Notes under the pieces: generated by a model | The model's input: the letters and a program-made list of their open reading frames with translations, nothing else | Database searches by the model: none | Told to the model about the DNA's origin: nothing | Part shown: piece after piece, positions 8,098-16,769 of the stretch | Layout of the letters: the number at the start of each line of letters is the position of its first letter | Numbering within the stretch: position 1 is the stretch's first letter | Position numbers and translations under genes: made by a program | Assembly (NCBI GenBank): GCA_964586235.1 | Contig: CAZPIO010000004.1 | Location: forward strand, 1 to 64,000 | Reading direction: 5' to 3' | DNA length: 64,000 nucleotides | From: JAUCQB01 sp964586235 | GTDB lineage: Bacteria > Planctomycetota > Phycisphaerae > UBA1845 > PWPN01

Positions 8098-9117
8098 TCA
8101 GTTACTCCTTTCCTCGGAGGGTTTCGGCAGAGGCAACTCGTGCCGCTGAGCGTCCGGGACTGCCGCCGCCCGCCGCAGCAGGCTGTGCGCCAGACTGAAA
8201 CGATAGAACGTGCCCACGGGGTCGGGGATGCCCTGGCGGATGATCGCATCAATCTCCTCCGGGTCGGTTGCGTCGATCGCAGACGCGAGCGCGCCCATCA
8301 ATCGAGCGCCGAAATCCTCGACGCCGGCATTAGGGCCGTAGCATCCGATGCAGGGTGAGTTCACCTGCGGGCACAGGGCTCCGCAGCCGGCCCGGGTGGC
8401 CGGCCCGCAACAGAGCAGCCCCTGCTCCAACAGGCACTTGTCCGGGTCGGGAATGATCTCCCAGGTGCGTTTGAAGCCCTTGATCTTTTTCTCTTCCCGC
8501 TTCCGCTCGCACTCATCGCAAACCGTGGTCTGAGCCCCGATCACGGAACCGGGCGGCGGCAGCTTGCCCTCGAGTATCGCCACGACCGCGTCCCAGATGC
8601 GCGGTGCTTCCGGAGGACAGCCCGGAAGGTAGTAGTCCACGGCCACCGTCTGCCCGAGCGTTCGAAGCGTGTCGTAGAAGACCGGCAGCGTCAGATGGAA
8701 CCCGTTGACCTGCGTCTCCGGCAGGGGCACGACGCCCTCAGGATTGTCAGCCGAGGGGCTCTCGAGGTAGCAGGCCTCGAAGATCTCCTTGCGGTTCGTG
8801 AGGTTGGCCAGGCCGGGGATGCAGCCCTCGGACGCGCAAGAACCGAAGGCCACCAGGACTTTCGACTTCTGCCGCAACAGCCGGGCCATGTATTCCTGCT
8901 CGCTGGTGCGAATGCCGCCGTTGAACAGGCAGACGTCGATGGCCCCGTCGGCCATTCTCTCGATGTCGCGGGCCTTGGTATCCATGATGCACGGGCAGAA
9001 CACGATGTCGAAGGCATTGGCGACGTCGAGGATCTTCTCGTTCAGAGCGAGGATCGAGATCTCGCATCCGCCGCAGGATGCGGCCCAGTAAATGGCGAGT
9101 TTGCCCTTGTCACTCAT
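8098..9117 (-). CDS. mvhG: [NiFe]-hydrogenase small subunit, group 3 (MvhG-like)
   Basis: A 339-residue electron-transfer subunit carrying the Fe-S relay from the Ni-Fe site. AASCGGCEIS (Cys15, Cys18), FGSCASEGC, PGCPPEAP and later CLLEQGLLCCGPATRAGC and NSPCIGCYGPN provide ligands for three clusters. There is no twin-arginine signal, so it stays in the cytoplasm. The gene overlaps the MvhD stop by four bases (ATGA), indicating translational coupling, and is followed after 2 bp by the large subunit. The linker KREEKKIKGFKRTW is basic. In MvhADG-HdrA systems this subunit passes electrons through MvhD to HdrA; the same is expected here. Confidence 0.93.
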   Translation of the reverse strand: MSDKGKLAIYWAASCGGCEISILALNEKILDVANAFDIVFCPCIMDTKARDIERMADGAIDVCLFNGGIRTSEQEYMARLLRQKSKVLVAFGSCASEGCIPGLANLTNRKEIFEACYLESPSADNPEGVVPLPETQVNGFHLTLPVFYDTLRTLGQTVAVDYYLPGCPPEAPRIWDAVVAILEGKLPPPGSVIGAQTTVCDECERKREEKKIKGFKRTWEIIPDPDKCLLEQGLLCCGPATRAGCGALCPQVNSPCIGCYGPNAGVEDFGARLMGALASAIDATDPEEIDAIIRQGIPDPVGTFYRFSLAHSLLRRAAAVPDAQRHELPLPKPSEERSN

Positions 9118-9611
9118 TGCGGCACCTCCATGGCTTCCGCGTGCTCGTGCAGAATCTTCTCCACGTCATCCAGATGCGCGCCGTCCTCGGCCCAGTTCCG
9201 CGACCAGTTGAGCGGGCCGAGCGTGCGGACGTCCTCGACCATCTCGTCGATCGCCTCGGCCAGGTGGGTTGCCTCGCCGGCCGAGGCCCAGACCAGCCGG
9301 ACCCGCCTGGGATCGATCCCCAGGCCCTCCAGCGTGTGCTTGAGCATGGTGAACCGCCGGATGGTCTTGTAGTTCTGTTCGATGTAGTGGCACTCTCCGG
9401 GGTGGCAGCCGGCGATCAACACCCCGTCGGCCCCGAGCGAAAGGGCCTTGAGGATGAAGGTGATGTCCACCCGCCCGCTGCACATCAGGCGGATGACCCG
9501 GACGTTCGGCGAATGCTTGATCCTCGCCGTGCCCGCTCCGTCGGCGGCCCGGTACGAGCACCAGTTGCAGAAGAAGCCGACGATCTTCGGTTCGAACTGT
9601 TCCCGCTGCAT
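9114..9611 (-). CDS. mvhD: MvhD-like hydrogenase delta subunit (hydrogenase-HdrA adaptor)
   Basis: A 165-residue protein of the MvhD/VhuD family, a small [2Fe-2S] protein that joins the hydrogenase to HdrA. The conserved cysteines are visible: FCNWCSYRAADGAG (Cys15, Cys18), LMCSGRVD and AGCHPGECHYIEQN. I placed the start at ATG 9611 because the family begins just before the KIVGFFCNWC block; an open frame continues upstream to 9776 but is Pro/Arg-rich and runs back into the end of hdrA. It begins 10 bp after the HdrA stop and overlaps the small-subunit start by 4 bp. Both genes it physically bridges in methanogens are its direct neighbours here. Confidence 0.93.
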   Translation of the reverse strand: MQREQFEPKIVGFFCNWCSYRAADGAGTARIKHSPNVRVIRLMCSGRVDITFILKALSLGADGVLIAGCHPGECHYIEQNYKTIRRFTMLKHTLEGLGIDPRRVRLVWASAGEATHLAEAIDEMVEDVRTLGPLNWSRNWAEDGAHLDDVEKILHEHAEAMEVPQ

Positions 9612-9621
9612 GACAAGACTC

Positions 9622-11679
9622 CTACACAATAGCCGGCTCGGACGGCGTCTCGGCCGGACCGGGTGCCGCTTCGGTCCCTCCACCCGTATCCCGAAGAAGG
9701 CCTTCAAGCTCGGCCAGGATCTGCGTATTGCTGAAGTGGGCCCCGGTGATGGCCCCGGCCGGACAGGCCGCCACACAGGTGCCGCAACCTTTGCACAGCA
9801 CCGCGTTGACTTTGCTCACCTTATCGTCTTCGACGAACTCGATCGCGCCGAACGGGCACAGGTTGTTGCAGATGCGGCATCCCGAGCAATGGTCGGCGTC
9901 GATGGTGGCGACCACCGGCTCGATCAGGACCGTTCCCTTGCTGATCATGCCGTCCACACGTGCCGCCGCCGCAGCTCCCTGGGCCACGGCGTCGGGGATG
10001 TCCTTGGGACCCTGGCAGGCGCCGGCGATGAAGATCCCTTCGGTCATGGTCCCGATCGGGTCGAGCTTCGGGTGACGCTCGATGTACCAGCCCGCCATGC
10101 TGCACGAGATCCCGACCTTGAGCCCCGTCTCACGGGCGTCGCGGCGCGGTTCGAGAGCCCCCATGAGCACCACCATGTCCACCGGGAGCCGCCGCTGCTT
10201 GCGCAGCAGCGTGTCCTCGACCTGAACAATGAGCTTGCCTTCCTCGCTTGGCGAGCGGGCCACCTCGGTGACTTCGGCCACCTTGCCCCGGATGAAGAGC
10301 ATGCCCTCGGCCAGCAGCCGCCAATAGAACTCCTCGTAGTCCTTCTTGTTGGGACGCATGTCGATGTAGCAGGCGTACACTTTCGCCTCGGTCTTCTCCA
10401 TGACCAGGTGGCCCAGCTTCAGCGACAGCATGCAGCAGATGCTCGAACAGTAGGTGTTGTAGCGCTGGTCCCGGCTGCCAACGCAATGCACGATGCACAC
10501 CGATTTCGGCTCGGTCACGCCATCGCGAAGCACGATGCGGCCGCCGGTGGGGCCGGAGGCGTTGCACATCCGCTCGAACTCCAGGCTGGTGAACACGTTG
10601 GCCAGACGGCCGTAGCCGTACTGTGGGATGCGCCGGCAGTCGAACATGTCCCAGCCAGTCGCCAGGATGATGTTGCCGACGTCGACCTCGAGTATCTCGT
10701 CCTGCTGTTCGAAGTCGATGGCATTGGTGGGGCAGACCTTCTCGCAGACCCGGCACTTGCCGCGCTCGAACCAGATGCAGGCCTTCGTGTCAATCACCGG
10801 GATCTTCGGGACCGCCTGCGGAAACGGCGTGTAGATCGCCTTGCGGTATCCCATCCCTGCCTCGAAATCCTCGTCGACGGTTTTGCGAGGGCATTTCTCG
10901 ATGCACAGCCCGCAACCGGTGCAGGTCTCATCCTTGACGTGGCGTGCTTTCTTGCGGATGCGGACGTGGAAGTTGCCGATCGAGCCGGACACCTCCTCCA
11001 GCTCCGAGTAGGTCAGCAGCTTGATGTTGTCGTGCTGTCCGACCTCCGACATCTTGGGCGTCAGAATGCAGGCAGCGCAGTCGAGGGTCGGGAACGTCTT
11101 GTCGTACTGGGCCATGTGGCCGCCGATGCTGGGATCGCGCTCCACCAGGTACACCGGGTAGCCGGCGTCGCCCAGTTCCAGCGCCGCCTGGATGCCGGCG
11201 ATACCCCCGCCCACCACGAGCGTGTGCGGGTTGACCGCAACGGGCATCGGCTCCAGCGGCTGGTGGTGCTTGACCCGCTCGACGGCCCCGGCCACGAGCG
11301 ATTTGACCTTGTCCGTCGCCGTCTCCTTGTGCTTGGTCACCCAGGAGACGTGCTCGCGGATATTGGACATCTGCAGCAGGAACGGGTTCAGGCCCGCGTT
11401 CGCGCAGGCACGGCGAAACGTCTTCTCGTGCAGATGGGGCGAACACGCCGCCACCACCACGCGAGTCAGGCCGTGCTCCTTGACGTCGTCCCGGATCATG
11501 GTCTGCCCGAGCGAGGAGCAGAGGAACTTGTAATCCCGCGACACGACCACCCCGTCCAGATTCTCACCCGCCCAGCGGGCGACCTCCTCGACGTCAACCA
11601 CCGCGGCGATATTACTGCCGCAATGGCAGACGTAAACGCCCACTCGCTCTTTCTCTTTGTGGCATTCTTGTCCAGCCAT
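9622..11679 (-). CDS. hdrA: HdrA-like flavin/iron-sulfur subunit (electron bifurcation)
   Basis: A 685-residue protein with the HdrA layout: N-terminal VYVCHCGSNI (Cys18, Cys20) and AACSPHLHEKTF; an FAD-binding Rossmann motif VVGGGIAGIQAALELG; GGHMAQYDKTFPTLDC; two central clusters (TGCGLCIEKCP; GKCRVCEKVCP, the first three Cys spaced by an unusual CIWFERGKCRVC run); and two C-terminal ferredoxin clusters (CSGCRICNNLCP and CKGCGTCVAACP). In methanogens HdrA bifurcates electrons from H2 to ferredoxin and heterodisulfide; in bacteria the second acceptor differs. I chose ATG 11679 because GGAGG sits just upstream; an in-frame start at 11721 lacks this. Neither MvhD nor HdrB/HdrC is fused; an HdrCB-like gene is at 15576. 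Confidence 0.93.
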   Translation of the reverse strand: MAGQECHKEKERVGVYVCHCGSNIAAVVDVEEVARWAGENLDGVVVSRDYKFLCSSLGQTMIRDDVKEHGLTRVVVAACSPHLHEKTFRRACANAGLNPFLLQMSNIREHVSWVTKHKETATDKVKSLVAGAVERVKHHQPLEPMPVAVNPHTLVVGGGIAGIQAALELGDAGYPVYLVERDPSIGGHMAQYDKTFPTLDCAACILTPKMSEVGQHDNIKLLTYSELEEVSGSIGNFHVRIRKKARHVKDETCTGCGLCIEKCPRKTVDEDFEAGMGYRKAIYTPFPQAVPKIPVIDTKACIWFERGKCRVCEKVCPTNAIDFEQQDEILEVDVGNIILATGWDMFDCRRIPQYGYGRLANVFTSLEFERMCNASGPTGGRIVLRDGVTEPKSVCIVHCVGSRDQRYNTYCSSICCMLSLKLGHLVMEKTEAKVYACYIDMRPNKKDYEEFYWRLLAEGMLFIRGKVAEVTEVARSPSEEGKLIVQVEDTLLRKQRRLPVDMVVLMGALEPRRDARETGLKVGISCSMAGWYIERHPKLDPIGTMTEGIFIAGACQGPKDIPDAVAQGAAAAARVDGMISKGTVLIEPVVATIDADHCSGCRICNNLCPFGAIEFVEDDKVSKVNAVLCKGCGTCVAACPAGAITGAHFSNTQILAELEGLLRDTGGGTEAAPGPAETPSEPAIV

Positions 11680-11735
11680 CGATCTGGCCTCCTGTCGGGC
11701 CGCGCGCTGCGGGCCCGCCAAACTGAAACTCGGCC

Positions 11736-13769
11736 TCAGGTGCCCGCTCTCACCTCTGCCTCGGCCGGCGCGGTCGCCGGCTCCTCGCGTGTCACCTCTT
11801 CAACCAGTTCAATCAGGTCCTTCACGATGATCCTGCGTTCGAGCCCGGCGGTCTTGACCGCATCGCGGTACATGGTCAGGTCCTTCGGGCAGGCGACCAC
11901 GAAGACACCCACGCCTTCCAGTGCTGCTGCCTCGCGGATCCGATTCTCGCTGGGCCGCTCCTTGACCGTGCCCTCGTCCATCCAGATCCGCCCGCCGCCG
12001 GCCCCGCAGCACAACGCCCGGTCGCGGTTACGCGGCATCTCCACTACCCGGCAGCCGATTGCCTGCAGCACGCGCCGGGGGGCATCGTACACGTCGTTGT
12101 AACGCCCCAGGTAGCACGGGTCGTGATAGGTGACGGCGCAGCCCAGCTTGCGCCGAATCGTCAGCGTCCCATCGGTGACGGCTCGGTCAATGAGCTCCGA
12201 GTAGTGAAGAACAGGAACGTTCCGGCCGTCCCAGGGATACTCGTTCTTCAGCGCGTTGTACGTGTGAGGGTCGGTGGTGACGATCTCCTGGAACTCGCAC
12301 TTGCCCATGACCGCGGCGTTTTTCTGAGCGAGCAGTTCGAACAGTCCCTCTTCGCCGGCCCGCCTCAAATCATTCCCCGCGTTGCGCTCGCCGTCGTACA
12401 ACAGGCCGAAGTCGATCGTGGCCTGCTGAAAGACGCGGGCAGTCGCCTGGGTGATTTCGGTCAGGGCCGGACTGTACGAAGCATAGTCGCCCACAAACCA
12501 GAGGGTCCGCGCCGGCTGCTTGCGAATGTCCTTGATCTTGAAATCCAGGCCGGTTGTCCACTTGGCCCGCTGCTTGTCCGATTTGCCGAACGAGTTGCCG
12601 TACCGCCGCAAACTCTCCAGCGCACTGGTCAGCGTCTTGTCGGCCCGCTGTTGACTCAGCAGGTACCGCCGCATGTCCACGATCGGCTGGACGTGCTCGA
12701 CGAACAGCGGACACTCCTGGTCGCAGGCGTAGCAGGTCGTGCATGCCCAGATCGCCTCATCCGCGATCGCGTCGCCCGCCAGTCGCTTCTGGAGCACCGC
12801 ATCGCGATCGGGGGAGGCACCGTCCCGGGCGACCAGCGCCCGGCCGCGTTCAAACAGATGGGCACGCAGCCCCATGATCAGCAGCTTCGGCGAGAGGACG
12901 GCACCGCTGCTGTACGCCGGGCACACGTCCTGGCACCGCCCGCACTCGCTGCATGTGTACCAGTCCAGCATCTGGCGCCAGGTGAATTGTTCGATCTTCT
13001 CCACACCTTCAGAGCCGTCGGTCCGTGCCGGGGGGGCCAGCCTGCCGGGAGGTGCCAGATTGCGCAGGAGCACGTTGAAGACCGAGGTCACGACGTGGAA
13101 ATGCTTGCCGAGGGGCAGCATCGTCAGGAAAACCAGCACGGTGCCAAGGTGGATCCACCAGCAGACGCGCTCGGCGATGTGCTGGCTGTGGGCCGACAAA
13201 CCCTCGAAGAGCTTGCCTGCCAGTGCGGAGATCGGCTGCCAGGCCCGCGGCGAGCTCGCCGCCCCGAGGTTCTGCCGGATGCCGTTCTCGCAAAGCAGCG
13301 TTACCATGATGATGAGGATGAAGCAGAGCACCAGCGTGCCTTCGCCCTGGTGACTGCCCTTGTATCGTTCCGGTCGGGCGATCAAGCGGTAGTACAGCCC
13401 GTACAGGACGCCGAGGATGACCGTCAGGGCGATCAGGTCCTGCAAGAGCAGGAACGGCGCGAAAGTCGTGAAGAACGGCAGAGCAAAACCGGGGAACAGG
13501 CCCTCCACCATGGCCTGCAGGATGGTCGGGATGAGAAGCACGAATCCCCAGAAAATGAAGAAGTGCGCCAGACCCGTCCCGGGAAAGCGGAAGATGCGCG
13601 CCTGACCGGCCACAAAGACCAGCACGGATTTCAACCGCTCGCCCCAGTTCCCGAATGGCCCGGCCGGCCGGCCCAGACGCATGTGCCGGAATCGCTGGTA
13701 TACCCGATACCCGAAAATGCCAAACGAGACGATCAGACCCAGCAGCACCAGGACGGATGTGAGCGTCAT
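11736..13769 (-). CDS. Membrane Etf:quinone oxidoreductase-like Fe-S protein (EMO/DUF3483 + HdrD-like)
   Basis: A 677-residue protein. Residues 1-235 hold about five membrane helices with candidate haem-b histidines (His140, His194, His197, His207, His223, His225), followed by two [4Fe-4S] motifs (Cys273/276/279/283 and Cys343/346/349/353) and one CCG-type cluster domain (Cys552, Cys587-588 in LCCGAGGG, Cys627). The first CCG repeat is degenerate (LWFVGDYASY, no Cys). This is the layout of EMO, the membrane Etf:(methyl)menaquinone oxidoreductase known from Geobacter. EtfA and EtfB are encoded immediately upstream, which supports the match. ATG 13769 has GAGGAT upstream; an in-frame TTG at 13793 is less likely. 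It probably links Etf, and perhaps HdrA, to the quinone pool. Confidence 0.86.
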   Translation of the reverse strand: MTLTSVLVLLGLIVSFGIFGYRVYQRFRHMRLGRPAGPFGNWGERLKSVLVFVAGQARIFRFPGTGLAHFFIFWGFVLLIPTILQAMVEGLFPGFALPFFTTFAPFLLLQDLIALTVILGVLYGLYYRLIARPERYKGSHQGEGTLVLCFILIIMVTLLCENGIRQNLGAASSPRAWQPISALAGKLFEGLSAHSQHIAERVCWWIHLGTVLVFLTMLPLGKHFHVVTSVFNVLLRNLAPPGRLAPPARTDGSEGVEKIEQFTWRQMLDWYTCSECGRCQDVCPAYSSGAVLSPKLLIMGLRAHLFERGRALVARDGASPDRDAVLQKRLAGDAIADEAIWACTTCYACDQECPLFVEHVQPIVDMRRYLLSQQRADKTLTSALESLRRYGNSFGKSDKQRAKWTTGLDFKIKDIRKQPARTLWFVGDYASYSPALTEITQATARVFQQATIDFGLLYDGERNAGNDLRRAGEEGLFELLAQKNAAVMGKCEFQEIVTTDPHTYNALKNEYPWDGRNVPVLHYSELIDRAVTDGTLTIRRKLGCAVTYHDPCYLGRYNDVYDAPRRVLQAIGCRVVEMPRNRDRALCCGAGGGRIWMDEGTVKERPSENRIREAAALEGVGVFVVACPKDLTMYRDAVKTAGLERRIIVKDLIELVEEVTREEPATAPAEAEVRAGT

Positions 13770-13806
13770 GACACGATCCTCTGCAAGTCCCAACAGCGCG
13801 GCCGCC

Positions 13807-14778
13807 CTAAGCCCGGTTCAGCTTCTCCACCAGTACCGGCATGAGTTTGAGTGCGTCACAGGTCGTGCCGTAGTGAGCGACGTCGAAGATGGGTGCTTTC
13901 GCGTCGGTATTGATGCCGATCATCAGATCGGCGTCCGGAACGCCTTCCACGTGCTCCGGCGCGCCGCTGATGCCGAGTGCCAGGTAGAGCTTGGGCTTGA
14001 CCTGCTTGCCGGACTTGCCGACCAGCCGGGTCATGGGCAACCACCCCTGGTCGATCACCGGGCGAGACCCCGCGACCACGCCGCCCAGCGCCTTCGCCAG
14101 CCTTTCGGCGAGGGCAACATTCTCCTTGTTCTGCATCCCGCGTCCCACCGAAACGAGGATCGCCTGCTTGGAGATGTCCACGTCCCCGGCCGGCGGCTCG
14201 ATGTACTGCTTGAAGCGGGTGCGGGCGGCGTCGAGATCGGCGGGCGCGGGCAGGCTCTCTACCGCCGAGGCCCTCGCGACCTTGCCCTCGTCGGCCTTGT
14301 AGCCCCCCGTCATGACGGTTGCCAGACAGCTTGGTGGCGGAAGGGGCCCTTCGGCGATGATCTTGCCGCCGCAGATCAAGCTGGAGTAAACCGGATTGTC
14401 GCCGACGACGGCAAATGTCCTGCACGAGACGGCGATCGGCAGGCCAAGCCGCTGGGCCACTCCACAGGCCAGATCCGTGCCCATCGCGGTGTGCCCGAAG
14501 AGTCCGATCCGCGGTTTCTGCCCGCCGAAAGCGTCCGCGACCACTCGAAGAAAGGCGTCCGGGTTGAACTCGGCCAGCGCGGCATGATCCACGCACAGCA
14601 CCCGGTCAGCAGCCCCCAACGCTCCCGCCATCTTCTGGACCTCGTGCCCGATCAGCAGGGCCGAGAGCTTGGTCTTCAGCCCGTCAGCCAGTCGACGCCC
14701 GGCGGCGAGCATCGTGCACGTCAGTTCGGTCACTTCGCCTCGAAGAGTCTCGACGACAACGCAGACTTCGCCAGTCAT
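13807..14778 (-). CDS. etfA: Electron transfer flavoprotein alpha subunit
   Basis: A 323-residue protein that binds the electron-transferring FAD. The N-terminal alpha/beta domain (VCVVVETLRGEVTELTCTMLAAGR) is followed by the C-terminal FAD domain with AILVSVGRGMQNKENVALAERLAKALGG, VIDQGWLPMTRLVGKSGK, LYLALGISGAPEHVEG and the terminal IFDVAHYGTTCDALKLMP stretch. ATG 14778 has GGGAG 8 bases upstream, better than ATG 14793, which directly abuts the EtfB stop. It lies between EtfB and the EMO-like membrane protein, so the dimer most likely delivers electrons to that quinone reductase or takes them from it. Whether this Etf bifurcates or is canonical cannot be settled by eye. Confidence 0.94.
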   Translation of the reverse strand: MTGEVCVVVETLRGEVTELTCTMLAAGRRLADGLKTKLSALLIGHEVQKMAGALGAADRVLCVDHAALAEFNPDAFLRVVADAFGGQKPRIGLFGHTAMGTDLACGVAQRLGLPIAVSCRTFAVVGDNPVYSSLICGGKIIAEGPLPPPSCLATVMTGGYKADEGKVARASAVESLPAPADLDAARTRFKQYIEPPAGDVDISKQAILVSVGRGMQNKENVALAERLAKALGGVVAGSRPVIDQGWLPMTRLVGKSGKQVKPKLYLALGISGAPEHVEGVPDADLMIGINTDAKAPIFDVAHYGTTCDALKLMPVLVEKLNRA

Positions 14779-14793
14779 GATGATATCTCCCAT

Positions 14794-15564
14794 CTACGCG
14801 ACCACGCCGCGATCGCGCAATAAGCCCGCAAGAGTCTCCGCAACCTTCTGGACATCTCCCTCGATCATCTCCGCGTGGGCGCCGGTCTCGGGAACGGACA
14901 TCCGCGAGACCGTTACACCGCCCTCGACCGCCTCGCCGCTCGCCTCCGCCTCGTCGATCGTGGCCGACTTCATTGCCTCCATCACCTTGCTGGTCACGAT
15001 GTACCGGGGCGGCTTTTCGGCGGCCTGGATGCCAAGGACGGCCGGCTTGTTCACCTCGATGTCGGCGTTCAGCCCGCCCGGGTATTCCTTGCGGGCGATG
15101 ACTGTTCCGTTCCGGGCTTCGACCCTGGTGACGTAGCCGACGTAGGGCAGGCCCATCTCCTCGGCGAGCAGGGCCCCCACGAATCCGTCCAGATCATCCA
15201 CCGCCTGCGTTCCGGTCAGGATCAGATCGCAGGATGTCTCTTTCAAAACGTCCTGGAAGATCGAACTTAACCTCCGGTTGCTCACTCCCTGGTCGAAACC
15301 TTCGCCGGTGATCTTGACCACCTTGTCTGCCCCCTTGGCCACGGCGGTATACAGGGTCTCATCCACGTCACCGGAGTCGATTGTCAGCACGGTGACCGTT
15401 CCGCCGTGCCGCTCCTTGAGCAGCAGGGCTTCCTCCAGAGCGTGGTCATCCAGCTCGTTGGGGATCAACCGCAGGAACGATCGGTCCAGCAGCCCCGACT
15501 GAGAGTCGATCTCCAGATCTTCCACCAGGTCGGGCACGAACTTGATCAAAACAACGATATTCAT
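14794..15564 (-). CDS. etfB: Electron transfer flavoprotein beta subunit
   Basis: A 256-residue protein beginning MNIVVLIKFVPDLVEDLEID, the EtfB N-terminal pattern. TVLTIDSGDVDETLYTAVAKGADKVVKI and DLILTGTQAVDDLDGFVGALLAEEMGLPYVG form the nucleotide-binding core that holds AMP in canonical Etf or a second FAD in bifurcating Etf. The signature-like stretch LNADIEVNKPAVLGIQ is near residue 170. AGGAGG precedes the ATG; the HdrCB-like gene ends 11 bp upstream and EtfA follows directly. Partner of EtfA as a cytoplasmic heterodimer. Confidence 0.94.
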   Translation of the reverse strand: MNIVVLIKFVPDLVEDLEIDSQSGLLDRSFLRLIPNELDDHALEEALLLKERHGGTVTVLTIDSGDVDETLYTAVAKGADKVVKITGEGFDQGVSNRRLSSIFQDVLKETSCDLILTGTQAVDDLDGFVGALLAEEMGLPYVGYVTRVEARNGTVIARKEYPGGLNADIEVNKPAVLGIQAAEKPPRYIVTSKVMEAMKSATIDEAEASGEAVEGGVTVSRMSVPETGAHAEMIEGDVQKVAETLAGLLRDRGVVA

Positions 15565-15575
15565 CGCGCTGCCTC

Positions 15576-16769
15576 CTAGCCGAAAGCGGCTTCCGCAAGA
15601 AGTTCGACCACGTCCTTCACGACCAGCTTGCCTTCATTGCCGGTGCTCTTGACCGCGTCCTCGAATCGAGGCGTCTCGTAGGGGCAAGCGACGGCCAGTA
15701 CGTCGGCACCCGCAGCGATGGCCTCGCGTACACGCCATTCGGAGGTGCGGGTGCCGGTCTTTTCCCACGAGAAACCGTCCAGCCACATCCCGCCGCCCCC
15801 GCCCCCGCAGCAGATGCTCAAGGCCCGGTTGTGCGACATCTCCACCAGTTCCACCCCTGGAATGGCCTGAAGGAGCTGGCGCGGCTCCTCGTAGATGTTG
15901 TTCTCGTTCGCACGGCCGAGATAGCACGGGTCATGATAGGTCACCCGCATCGGCCCCCGGTTCTTCAGCCAGGACCCCAACTGTTTGATGTGCTCGAGCA
16001 GGAACTGTGTGTGATGCTTCACAGGGAAATTGAGCCGGAGGCGGGGATATTCGTACTTCAGAGCGTTGTACGCGTGCGGGTCGGCGGTCAGTATCTCCTT
16101 GAACGTGTATTTGGCCATGGCCTTGGCGTTCTTGCGGGCGAGCAGCTCAAACAGGCCCCACTCGCCGGTGAACGCCTGCGTGTCCCCGTCGCTGCTCTCC
16201 TCCGGGCCAAGGATGCCGAAATTCACCCTGAGCACGTGCAGGACCTTGGCCATCGCCTTGGTGACCAACTGGACGCGTGGGTGATAGGAGCCGTAATCGC
16301 CGACGAACCACAGCACGTCTACGGGTTCCTTGTGGTTGGCCAGTATTGGCACCGGCACGGTGAAATCCTTGGTCCAGTCGGCCCGCTTCCGCGGCGACTC
16401 GCCGAGGGCGTTGCCGTAACGGCGGGAGTTGCTCAGTGCGGTCTGCAGCTCCTGCGGGATGCTCCCGCCGACGAGCATTTCCGTCTTCAGCGTCGCCAGC
16501 AGCCCCCGGGTCAGCGGGATCTTGACCGGGCAGACGCTTGCGCAGGCAAAGCAGGAGACACACAGCCAGATGGTGTCGCTCTCCAGCACCCCGTGCCAGT
16601 CGTCGGCCCGGAGGGCGGCGATCAGCGACCGGGGCGGGTGGTCCATGGCAAATCCGTATGGACAAATGCCGCTGCATGTCCCACACTGGAGACATTTGCG
16701 GATGTATTCGCCGTCGGGGGTAGCCCGGATCACCTTGTCGAGAAACTCGTATGAGGTCATGACCGACAT
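15576..16769 (-). CDS. Soluble HdrCB-like iron-sulfur oxidoreductase (CCG protein)
   Basis: A 397-residue cytoplasmic protein and the first gene of the operon. Two ferredoxin-type clusters at the N-terminus (Cys26/29/32/36 and Cys70/73/76/80), as in HdrC, are joined to a C-terminal CCG domain as in HdrB/HdrD (YHDPCYLGR; ICCGGGGGGMW; VACPYETP). Its first CCG half is degenerate (VLWFVGDYGSYHP), exactly as in the EMO-like protein at 11736, so the two are paralogues and this one lacks the membrane part. It may supply the HdrB/C function missing beside HdrA. GAGGTG lies about 10 bases before ATG 16769; a second in-frame ATG at 16760 has no ribosome-binding site. Confidence 0.86.
   Translation of the reverse strand: MSVMTSYEFLDKVIRATPDGEYIRKCLQCGTCSGICPYGFAMDHPPRSLIAALRADDWHGVLESDTIWLCVSCFACASVCPVKIPLTRGLLATLKTEMLVGGSIPQELQTALSNSRRYGNALGESPRKRADWTKDFTVPVPILANHKEPVDVLWFVGDYGSYHPRVQLVTKAMAKVLHVLRVNFGILGPEESSDGDTQAFTGEWGLFELLARKNAKAMAKYTFKEILTADPHAYNALKYEYPRLRLNFPVKHHTQFLLEHIKQLGSWLKNRGPMRVTYHDPCYLGRANENNIYEEPRQLLQAIPGVELVEMSHNRALSICCGGGGGGMWLDGFSWEKTGTRTSEWRVREAIAAGADVLAVACPYETPRFEDAVKSTGNEGKLVVKDVVELLAEAAFG

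Noticed and set aside
9612..9776. Longer MvhD start
   Set aside because: The extra 55 residues are Pro/Arg-rich and overlap the end of hdrA; family proteins start just before the first CxxC.
9448..12102. 884-codon open frame on the plus strand
   Set aside because: Antisense to hdrA, mvhD and the EMO-like gene, which carry complete cysteine motifs; this frame has none.
12123..13844. 573-codon open frame on the plus strand
   Set aside because: Antisense to the EMO-like membrane protein; composition is Arg/Gln/His-rich without hydrophobic core.
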